12,271 nucleotides of DNA from contig CAYUVK010000130.1 of the NCBI GenBank assembly GCA_964448105.1, forward strand, positions 1-12,271. The letters run 5' to 3'. Position 1 is the first letter of the stretch. Each line of letters begins with the position of its first letter. Under the pieces are notes generated by a model that did no database searches, was not told the DNA's origin, and worked only from the letters and a program-made list of their open reading frames with translations. The position numbers and the translations under genes are program-made. Source of the DNA: CAVQBP01 sp964448105. GTDB lineage: Bacteria > Bacteroidota > Ignavibacteria > Ignavibacteriales > Ignavibacteriaceae. Of this stretch, positions 6,093 to 12,271 are shown one piece after another.

Positions 6093-6871
6093 TTACAATG
6101 CTACTCCCATCCTATCATCAAATTCGTTTAGTAGTTTTAAGGGTTGCGGTGAAATTGCAAAACAATAAAGCGGGTACAAGCGGGAAAAAGTCTTAATTGT
6201 TTCATTTAAAAATTCAGGACTGAATATAATCTTATCTTTTTTCAATAATGATTTTTGCAAAAGGATATATCTTGTATTTGTTAAGAGTTCAAAATTTTTT
6301 TCCGCATTAAATTTTGCCGACAACAATTCCGAATTTTTTTAAATGAGTAAAGATTAAAAATATTATTAAATTTATACTTCTTGAAAGCCTTTATTATTTC
6401 AGTTCGGTCGGAAGATATACTTTGATTAAAATATAAATCATTATCTATGCTGTTATTTAAAAAAACGCCGTATTTAATCCCTTTTTTATCAATGTAAACA
6501 TAAAATTCACTATCCATTTTAAACCTGCCGAAATGAATAAGAAAATAATTTTTATAAGGTGAGTTTTTAGAGAAACGCATATCATTGCTGATGCGCATCA
6601 GTGTTTTATTTCAGCCATAGGCTGATGAGCCTCTGGCTCAAAATTTCGGCTCGGTTCTAATTGAAGGGTTTAAATAATTAAAGAATTGACCGATTGGATT
6701 AACAAATGCTCGTGAGGGATTTACAATATACTCCTCGTAAGAAGAACGGTTAGAGCTGAACCAGTTGATGTTATTATTTTTTTCAAGATCGGTAAGGAAT
6801 TTAAATGTATTTTTTGAAAAACCATTGAACTGTGAAGCCGGACTTTCATCGGGTAGTTTTATGCCGGGCAT
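6093..6871 (-). pseudogene. Broken DUF2461 (TIGR02453-like) gene
   Basis: Three minus-strand pieces together encode one DUF2461 protein. Piece one (6871 to 6638) has the N-terminal family pattern FNGFSKNTFKFLTDLEKNNNI, then WFSSNR and YEEYIVNPSRAFV. It ends at TGA directly after EPKF. A 30-base palindromic element with in-frame TGA at both ends follows. The same frame then continues with NKTLMRISNDMRFSK and SPYK, the family RIxxDxRFSK-xPYK motif. A second lesion is at the poly-A run (6334-6340, seven bases): one more A would join SFKK to NSELLSAKFNAEKN and give an open frame to the stop at 6093. The start codon overlaps the outer-membrane gene stop by one base (TAATG), so it was translationally coupled. 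DUF2461 has no firmly known function. The gene looks dead in this assembly, though the second lesion could be a sequencing error. Confidence 0.8.
6611..6640. repeat. 30-bp double-hairpin palindromic element inside the DUF2461 gene
   Basis: It is two adjacent 15-mers. TCAGCC-ATA-GGCTGA (6611-6625) and TGAGCC-TCT-GGCTCA (6626-6640) are each perfect 6-bp stems with 3-base loops. The junctions coincide with the ends of the coding match (EPKF before, NKTLMRIS after, on the minus strand). This supports insertion as a unit rather than gradual change. Confidence 0.8.
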
Positions 6872-7518
6872 TAATACATAATGCCTAAGCTAATTGAAAG
6901 AAATACTCCTCCGAAATTTTTCTTGGGCCGGTCAATAAGGCTTTCAACCCCTTTATTGAAAAGATGAATATAATAGTATCTGATATTTATCCCTATAAGA
7001 CTTGATTTATCTGTTCCGAAGTTTGCGCCGAAACCGGCATAGCTTCCCAGGGCACAATATGTTTGTGCACTTCCAAATGCATTAAAAAATTCTTTATCGT
7101 AAGGAGTTGTAATTACAAAAGTAGGTCCTACACCTAAATTAATATAAGGACGGAGATTATCATAAATTACATTTTCAAACAATCTGTACTGTATACCAAA
7201 ATTTAAGGGAAGAAGAAAAATTCTGTTTGCTTTACCGAAGGTATAAGTATTTCCATAAATATCTACATAGTCAAATTCCTGTTCGTCCTTAGCTTCCGAA
7301 ATCGAAAAATCTGCAAAAGCAGTAATCTCCTGGTTTAGCTGATGATGAAAAAAAGTTCCTAAACCAAATCCTCCATCACTAAACAAGATATCTAAACCGT
7401 AAGCATTATCGGGAAAAATCATAGGTCCTTTTTCGGGAGCCAATTCCCCTATTTCCTGTGCATTTACATTAAAGAATGCAATGTTTAAAATTGCTAAAGT
7501 AAAAATTATAATTTTCAT
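6871..7518 (-). CDS. Outer-membrane beta-barrel protein
   Basis: The product has 215 residues with a clear signal peptide, MKIIIFTLAILNIAFFNVNA, cleaved before QEIGEL. The mature protein shows alternating hydrophobic and polar beta strands rich in Gly and aromatics, for example FGLGTFFHHQLN, LLPLNFGIQYRLF, PYINLGVGPTFVI and GINIRYYYIHLF, ending in VFLSISLGIMY. This fits a small eight-stranded barrel of the OmpW/OmpX or porin-like class. It does not end in Phe as a canonical barrel does, but Tyr is an accepted substitute. The ATG at 7518 has only a weak GTGGA upstream. It is divergent from the CYTH gene and overlaps the DUF2461 start by one base. No specific transport function can be assigned. 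Confidence 0.75.
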   Translation of the reverse strand: MKIIIFTLAILNIAFFNVNAQEIGELAPEKGPMIFPDNAYGLDILFSDGGFGLGTFFHHQLNQEITAFADFSISEAKDEQEFDYVDIYGNTYTFGKANRIFLLPLNFGIQYRLFENVIYDNLRPYINLGVGPTFVITTPYDKEFFNAFGSAQTYCALGSYAGFGANFGTDKSSLIGINIRYYYIHLFNKGVESLIDRPKKNFGGVFLSISLGIMY

Positions 7519-7604
7519 AGTGTTTCCACTTTTGAAACCTAATTTAATTATCTTTAATTTATTTTCAATACATTTATTTTACCTAAATATACTAAAAGTG
7601 TTTT

Positions 7605-8111
7605 ATGCCCAAAAATCTTGAACTGAAAGTTTACTGTAATTCTTTTTCTAAAATAAAAAAATCTCTTAATGAAATAAATGCTGAATTTGTTGGAGAGTTG
7701 ATTCAAAAAGATGTTTACTATAAAGCTGCAAAAGGATTATTAAAATTAAGAATTGAAAATGGTCGGCAAAGTTTAATAAAATATTTGCGGGATGAAAAAG
7801 GAAAAGACCGGTGGTCTGATTTTCAAGTTATAAAATTTTCCGATGGAGATGCCGAAAAATTTTTGAAACAAATTTTCAATATTGAAACAATAGTGGAAAA
7901 GAAAAGATTGTTATATATGTATGATAACACAAGAATCCATTTAGATGAAGTCAGAGGTTTGGGAAAATTTTTAGAGCTTGAAACTTTAGTATTGAAAAAG
8001 CTCCCCGATGCTAAAAAAAGGTTTAAGAAAATAATCGGTTTGCTTGATCTTGATTTTAATAATCAAATAAAAAATTCCTATAAAATTTTGATCGAAGAAA
8101 AGAAGAAATGA
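7605..8111 (+). CDS. CYTH-domain protein (triphosphate tunnel metalloenzyme family)
   Basis: This is a soluble protein of 168 residues. CYTH enzymes bind triphosphates in a beta tunnel with divalent metals and include class IV adenylate cyclases, thiamine triphosphatases and tripolyphosphatases. The N terminus NLELKVY carries the Glu6 and Lys8 of the ExExK motif, with Asn at the first position, as in the class IV cyclase-like branch that I recall starting NIEIK. Further tunnel residues appear in LLKLRIENGRQSLIKYLR, KKRLLYMYDNTRIHLDEV and GLGKFLELET. The Asp-Glu-Val then G-L-G-x-F-x-E-x-E order is the typical family ending. The last 25 residues are Lys-rich. Its stop overlaps the start of the nuclease gene as ATGA, so the two are probably cotranslated. 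Substrate and product are not predictable; naming it a cyclase would be too strong. Confidence 0.85.
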   Translation: MPKNLELKVYCNSFSKIKKSLNEINAEFVGELIQKDVYYKAAKGLLKLRIENGRQSLIKYLRDEKGKDRWSDFQVIKFSDGDAEKFLKQIFNIETIVEKKRLLYMYDNTRIHLDEVRGLGKFLELETLVLKKLPDAKKRFKKIIGLLDLDFNNQIKNSYKILIEEKKK

Positions 8112-11100
8112 TTTTAACAAAATGCAAAGTTGACTCTGTTGATTTAGACCAGAGAATAGATGATAAAATAAAAAACAAACAATTAAATGAACTGCTTATA
8201 ATTGTTCCAACCAACAGGAAAATCAGGTATTTAAAGAAGGGAATAATTTCTTCTTCACCCGGGAAATCAACAGGCAAAATCAATCTGGAAACTATCGGCA
8301 CTTTTGCAGCAAACCTGTTTTCCAGTGATTCGGGAAACGGGGATCCCGGTGCACAGAAATTAAAGATATTGAGTGACGCCGCTTCATCGATTTTACTTAA
8401 ACAAAGTTTCCAGGAATGTAACCCGAAGTATTTTGAAAATAATAAAGACATACCTTCCGGTACTTTGGAAAGGATAAAAAATGTTATTTCAGAATATAAA
8501 AAAAACGGGATAACGCCGGTCAAATTAAAGCAGGAATCTTCATCTCTTGAAGGAGCCGAAAAAATAAAAGCCGAAGATATTGCAGATATTTATGAAAAAT
8601 ACCAGAATAAGTGTAACGAACTCCAGGTAAGAGAAATTGGTGATATCTACCGGGAATTAATTCAACTTTCAGATAGTGAATTTACAAACAGATTTAAAAA
8701 ATTATATCCCGCAGTTAACCTGATTGTAATAAATGGGTTTGATGAATTTACTATCCCCGAAATTGACATAATTAATTATGCTGCGGATGTTGAAAATTCA
8801 GAGTTATTTCTTTACTTCGATTATTATAATTATAATCCCTTAATTTTTTCCCATCTTGATAAATGTTATAAAATTTTTGTTAATAAAGGATTTACTCCGG
8901 TTGTAGATAAATCAAAAAGTGAACTAAATAAATTTCAGAAAGAAATAAGAGAAAAATTATTTAAGAAAAAATCCACTCGATCGGTAAACAGTTATGAATC
9001 TTCCATAACTAAAATTACAGGGAGGAACAGGGAAAGGGAGATTGAATTAATTGCAAAAGAAATAAAAGGTCTTATTATTGAAAAAGGAATTGAACCACAT
9101 CAAATATGTGTTGTTTTTAATCATATTCACAAATATTCACCGGTTGTGAGGGATGTCTTTTCGACTTATGGGTTGCCATATAACTTAACTGATCGATATT
9201 CGCTCAATACGTCTTCTGCAGTAATATCGATTATTAATTTCCTGGAAATACTGGAAAATGATTTTTACTACAAAAACATTTTCAGGGCATTAAGCAGCGG
9301 GTATTTGAGAACTGAAAATGTTGATCTTTCAAATTTGCTCCAAGCTTCGGTTAATTTAAAAATTATTTCAGGATTAAAAAATTGGATCGACAGCTTAACA
9401 ACAGCAATTAATAAACCTGATAATTTTGAGGAAGAGCGGGATTTTTCTTTAAATAAAGAAATTTATAAGAAAGCCCTGGAAGATATTCTTAAGCTTGAAG
9501 AGCAGCTTGCGCCGTTCAATAAAAAGATGACTTTAACTGAATTTGATAAAAATCTTTCCGATTTAATTTTCTCCCTGGAAATTCATAAAAAATTAATCAA
9601 TAAAGATCAAACCGGGTTTTTACAAGGGATTGAAAGTATTGAAAAAAATATTAAAGCCGTTACGGTCTTTATGAATACAATAAAAGAAATTTTAAATTTA
9701 TTTGAACTTGAATATGGCAGGAATGAAAAATTTAATCTTAAATTCTTTTTAAATAATATCAGGACGGCAGTTTCATCGTCAAGATATAATATTAAAGAAA
9801 AATCTAATTATGGCGTGCAAGTAACTACCCTTAATGAAATACGCGGTTTAAAGTTTGATTATCTGTTTATTTCCGGATTGTGTGACGGAGATTTGCCCAC
9901 ACGTTACACTCCTGAAATATTCTTCTCAGGCCAGTATGCAAAAAACGAGATTAAGCATCAAACGGAGGAAAGATACCAGTTTTATCAATCGTTATGTTCT
10001 TGGGATAAAGGACTTTATTTAACTTATCCACTCCACGACGATAGGCAGGAATTTGTTGAATCAAATTTCTTGAAAGAATTTACAAACCATTTTTCTATTA
10101 ATAATAAAAATGAAAAAGATTATTCTTCAAAAATTTATTCAAAAGAGGAATTATTGATTTTTATCGGGCAAGAATCAAAAGAAAAAGACATGCATGAAAT
10201 TGAAAAGATTGTAAAAGACAAATCAATTAATCTGGAAAGAATTGAAAATTCTATTGCAATAGATCAATTGCGAATAAATAATCCGTTTGAAAATTCCGAA
10301 TATACCGGGATGATTTTTAATGAGCTTTCAGAGGAAGCTAAAGAGAAACTTAAACGCTATAAAGAGAAAGAATATTCAATTTCTCAACTGGAAACTTATG
10401 CGAAATGTCCTTATAAATATTTTGCTGAAAGAGTATTAAATCTAAAAGCCCTGGAAGAACCATCTGAAGAGATTGAAGCACTGGAAATGGGAAGCCTGCT
10501 TCATAATATTCTGTATGAATTTTACAGTACAATAAGGAAGAAGGGGATAATTATATCAAAAGCTTCTGCTGAAAATTTTAAAACAGCGGAAAATATTTTA
10601 TTTAAAATAGCAGAAGAAAAAATTAATGATGGAAATTTTAATTCCCCTCTTACATTTTATGAAAAAGAAAAAATATTAGGAATAAACGGGAAAAGAGAAA
10701 ATTCACTGCTTTACCAGTTTTTGAAAACGGAAAAAGAAAATAATGAGAACTTCATCCCCGAATTTTTCGAAGTAGTTTTTGGAAGCCTTCCGGCGGGAAG
10801 ACAGAATTCAAACAGAGAAATATTATTAAGAGAACTAAAAGCAGGCGATGTTAAAATTCGCGGCAAAATTGATAGGATAGATATTAATGAAAAAGAAAAT
10901 ATTTATGAAGTTATTGATTATAAATTAGGGGGTAAAAAACCCAAAAGGGATGAGCTTAATGAAGGTTTATCGCTACANNNNNNNNNNNNNNNNNNNNNNN
11001 NNNNNNNNNNNNNNNNNNNNNNNNNNNNNNNNNNNNNNNNNNNNNNNNNNNNNNNNNNNNNNNNNNNNNNNNNNNNNTGCAGCTTTAAGGCTATCTGCAG

Positions 11101-11119
11101 GATCCAGGAAGTAAACTAG
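8108..11119 (+). CDS. AddB-like PD-(D/E)XK nuclease with degenerate UvrD-type helicase region (interrupted by a gap)
   Basis: This large protein resembles the AddB subunit of AddAB double-strand break processing enzymes. The nominal length is 1003 residues, of which about 34 are unknown because of 100 Ns. The N terminus lacks the GRSGSGKT-type Walker A loop of Bacillus AddB and begins near the next strand, LLIIVPTNRKIRYLKK. A helicase-like C-terminal motif is present near 572-596: VTTLNEIRGLKFDYLFISGLCDG. The nuclease domain begins at YSISQLETYAKCPYKYF with Cys767, the first iron-sulfur ligand. Its catalytic residues are Asp922 in GKIDRID and Asp937 and Lys939 in VIDYKLG. After the gap, CSFKAIC (Cys991, Cys997) is the end of the Cys-x2-Cys-x5-Cys iron-sulfur motif, so one Cys should be in the gap. 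It also carries an LPAGRQ insert (894-899). No AddA helicase gene is seen next to it. The nuclease assignment is firm; activity as a motor is doubtful. Confidence 0.85.
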   Translation: MILTKCKVDSVDLDQRIDDKIKNKQLNELLIIVPTNRKIRYLKKGIISSSPGKSTGKINLETIGTFAANLFSSDSGNGDPGAQKLKILSDAASSILLKQSFQECNPKYFENNKDIPSGTLERIKNVISEYKKNGITPVKLKQESSSLEGAEKIKAEDIADIYEKYQNKCNELQVREIGDIYRELIQLSDSEFTNRFKKLYPAVNLIVINGFDEFTIPEIDIINYAADVENSELFLYFDYYNYNPLIFSHLDKCYKIFVNKGFTPVVDKSKSELNKFQKEIREKLFKKKSTRSVNSYESSITKITGRNREREIELIAKEIKGLIIEKGIEPHQICVVFNHIHKYSPVVRDVFSTYGLPYNLTDRYSLNTSSAVISIINFLEILENDFYYKNIFRALSSGYLRTENVDLSNLLQASVNLKIISGLKNWIDSLTTAINKPDNFEEERDFSLNKEIYKKALEDILKLEEQLAPFNKKMTLTEFDKNLSDLIFSLEIHKKLINKDQTGFLQGIESIEKNIKAVTVFMNTIKEILNLFELEYGRNEKFNLKFFLNNIRTAVSSSRYNIKEKSNYGVQVTTLNEIRGLKFDYLFISGLCDGDLPTRYTPEIFFSGQYAKNEIKHQTEERYQFYQSLCSWDKGLYLTYPLHDDRQEFVESNFLKEFTNHFSINNKNEKDYSSKIYSKEELLIFIGQESKEKDMHEIEKIVKDKSINLERIENSIAIDQLRINNPFENSEYTGMIFNELSEEAKEKLKRYKEKEYSISQLETYAKCPYKYFAERVLNLKALEEPSEEIEALEMGSLLHNILYEFYSTIRKKGIIISKASAENFKTAENILFKIAEEKINDGNFNSPLTFYEKEKILGINGKRENSLLYQFLKTEKENNENFIPEFFEVVFGSLPAGRQNSNREILLRELKAGDVKIRGKIDRIDINEKENIYEVIDYKLGGKKPKRDELNEGLSLXXXXXXXXXXXXXXXXXXXXXXXXXXXXXXXXXXCSFKAICRIQEVN
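10787..10804. repeat. In-frame palindromic element encoding LPAGRQ inside the AddB-like gene
   Basis: The bases form CTTCC-GGCG-GGAAG (10787-10800), a 5-bp stem with a 4-base loop, followed by ACAG, and encode Leu-Pro-Ala-Gly-Arg-Gln. The hexapeptide falls between a beta strand (EFFEVVFG) and the segment leading to GKIDRID, where a variable surface loop is expected. From memory, LPAGRQ is the translation of a common CTGCCTGCCGGCAGGCAG-type repeat in metagenomic bacteria. Here the codons differ from that form at wobble positions. Confidence 0.5.
10978..11077. other. Assembly gap (100 Ns) inside the AddB-like gene
   Basis: A run of exactly 100 Ns is the conventional placeholder for a gap of unknown size. 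The sequence before it ends at GLSL plus a codon CAN (Gln or His), where the family usually has the SLQ-x-P-x-Y helix. The sequence after it begins in the iron-sulfur motif, so the join is collinear and the real gap is probably of the order of 100 bases. Confidence 0.95.
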
Positions 11120-11325
11120 CCTAAAAAATTTTGATGTAGAAAAGTTGGTGCATGATTGCATGCCTTTTGAAAAAATGATTGTTTTGCATGGTTGCATGGC
11201 CAACGTGCTTTTACAGTTAATTATTTATTCCAGTTCAAATATTTCTTTATCAAAAAATTTTAATAACTCTTAAGAAATTTTATGCGAATTTGAAATAGAG
11301 GTAAAACTTTACAATAGATGGGGAA
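11120..11325. other. Intergenic region with paired TGCATG repeats and an imperfect hairpin
   Basis: No gene is visible here. Four TGCATG hexamers occur as two pairs with an 8-base period (11149 and 11157; 11185 and 11193), reading TGCATGATTGCATG and TGCATGGTTGCATG. GTTGGTGCATG (11144-11154) and CATGGCCAAC (11195-11204) could form an imperfect stem enclosing the others. The remainder to 11325 is AT-rich and presumably contains the lipoprotein promoter. No strong promoter or terminator is evident. Confidence 0.5.
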
Positions 11326-12223
11326 ATGAAATCCTGTAAATTTATTCCCGTAATTTATAGAAGTAATCCGGCAGTTTTTATAATTTATTGTATTATAATA
11401 ATAGCTTTGCTGCTTACTCCTAGCTGTAAAGATCAAATAACCAATGCGCCTCAAAGACAATTTTATACTTCCATTATTAAAGGTAAAGTAACTCTTGAGA
11501 ACCAGAATGAATATAATAATACCTTAGTTTATATTGATAGTTTGAATAGAGGAGTAAGTACTGATTCCAGCGGTAATTATACAATTTTATTCAGCGAAGA
11601 AGACTCAGTATACAACGGTGAATTCAAGCTTATTTATTTTCTTAATGATTATGATAAGGATTCAGCAGAAATTTATCTGGACAAAGGAAAAGTAAAGCTT
11701 GATACTTTGGATATAGATAGTGAAGGGAAAATTGAAACTAAAGATATGAAACAGATTGTTTTAGTTGAGGGTTGGACAGATAATACTGAATAATAGGATA
11801 GGGGATACAGTAGCTTTTACAGCAAGAGTAACAAATTTAAGCACAAGAACAATACATGTATCAATTACTAGTTGTAACGGTGAAATTAGTAATTTTGTTG
11901 CATTATATAATGATAAATATTTCCCTTTTCAACTGGGAGGAGAACATGATGTTTTAACTTTGGAATGTGATTATTATTTAAAATCGAGTGAATACTATGA
12001 AGGTAAGATTAGCTACGAAATTATTGAATATAAACCCTTGATTCCTGATGAATATATAGTTACAACTGGGTTTTTTATAGAAGGGCGTTTAGAAAATCAA
12101 TTTCAAAGTAAGTTTAACAATTATGTAATTTTAGAATTCTATAAATTGGCGAGAGGACCTTCCCCAAAACTAGATTTGATACCTAATAAATATAAATTCC
12201 CTCATATAAGAATAATTAACTGA
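11326..12223 (+). pseudogene. Lipoprotein with regulatory-like beta domain, split by a frameshift
   Basis: The first part (11326-11793, 155 residues) has a long basic start and a hydrophobic segment, then a lipobox LTPSC with Cys34, indicating a lipidated, envelope-anchored protein. Residues 50-130 resemble the carboxypeptidase regulatory-like beta fold: GKVTLENQNEYNNT, VYIDSLNRGVSTDSSGNYTILF. That frame stops at TAA-TAG (11791-11796). The next frame opens only at 11765, after a TAG, and continues for about 150 residues to TGA at 12221-12223 with NNRIGDTVAFTARVTNLS and a beta-rich, Tyr-rich body. That part has no signal peptide or convincing start (TTG only). It is most simply the C-terminal domain of the same lipoprotein, with the shift inside the 29-base overlap; loss of one base would fuse the frames. 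Two separate genes or an assembly error are the alternatives. I do not recognise a function. Confidence 0.6.
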
Positions 12224-12271
12224 AGTTACGCAAAAAAGCTATTTAGCAAATTCAAAAGATAATTGATGAAT

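Noticed and set aside
6588..6601. Perfect 14-base palindrome CTGATGCGCATCAG next to the 30-bp element
   Set aside because: It encodes the conserved LMRIS part of the DUF2461 motif, so it is native coding sequence and probably a chance palindrome.
6611..6640. TGA read as an amino acid, keeping the DUF2461 gene intact
   Set aside because: TGA is the terminal stop of other genes here (for example at 97-99, 8109-8111 and 12221-12223), and the inserted peptide lacks any family match. The standard code is far likelier.
8240..8285. PGKSTGK string in the AddB-like N terminus as a P-loop
   Set aside because: The spacing does not fit GxxxxGK[ST], and it lies after the VPT strand rather than before it.
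8056..8523. Minus-strand open frame of 155 codons across the start of the AddB-like gene
   Set aside because: It lies opposite two well-supported coupled genes and its translation resembles no protein. It is a shadow frame.
12224..12271. Possible insertion-sequence end after the lipoprotein gene (GAAGTTACGCAAAAAAGC)
   Set aside because: Only 48 bases remain in the window, with no transposase or matching inverted end visible.
1..12271. CRISPR arrays, tRNA or rRNA genes, toxin-antitoxin pairs and phage genes
   Set aside because: I looked for regular spaced repeats, cloverleaf-like segments and small gene pairs and found none I can support.

Overview
The window is a 12.3 kb piece of an AT-rich bacterial chromosome, apparently from a draft or metagenome assembly because it holds a run of exactly 100 Ns. 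The gene content suggests the Bacteroidota/Ignavibacteriota side of the FCB group: M14 peptidase, small outer-membrane barrel, CxxC peroxiredoxin-like protein, CYTH protein, AddB-like nuclease without a P-loop, and a lipoprotein with a regulatory-like beta domain. Low GC and a scatter of small palindromic repeats fit this too. The placement is inferred from style and protein resemblance, not from a marker-gene search. Several genes have a clear Shine-Dalgarno sequence and others have none.

Layout. 1-99: C-terminal tail of an unknown Pro/Gln-rich protein. 111-167: AT-rich interlocking inverted repeats. 179-1426 (-): PBP4-type D-Ala-D-Ala carboxypeptidase, divergent from 1651-2511 (+), a LOG-family phosphoribohydrolase. 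A bidirectional terminator (2512-2538) separates the latter from rpsU (2541-2732, -). Next on the minus strand are a zinc-ribbon protein (2798-3175), a UspA protein (3250-3714), an intergenic palindromic element (about 3795-3885) and an exported M14 carboxypeptidase (3900-5363). On the plus strand, 5444-5983 is a thioredoxin-fold protein with a CxxC site, followed by a degenerate TTTCGG repeat. On the minus strand, an outer-membrane barrel gene (6871-7518) overlaps by one base a broken DUF2461 gene (6093-6871). On the plus strand, a CYTH gene (7605-8111) overlaps by four bases an AddB-like nuclease gene (8108-11119), which contains the assembly gap. A TGCATG repeat region follows, then a lipoprotein gene broken by a frameshift (11326-12223).

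How it fits together. Most genes are ordinary housekeeping or envelope functions: peptidoglycan trimming, nucleotide salvage, translation, stress response, secreted proteolysis, redox and DNA repair. I see no defence island, CRISPR array, prophage or complete insertion sequence. The most notable signal is a set of short palindromic elements of several unrelated kinds. One 30-bp double hairpin sits inside the DUF2461 gene with a length divisible by three, yet brings two in-frame TGA stops; removing it restores the family motif. A second, LPAGRQ-coding element sits in frame in a loop of the AddB-like nuclease and appears tolerated. Two genes (DUF2461 and the lipoprotein) also carry frameshifts that could be real decay or assembly errors.
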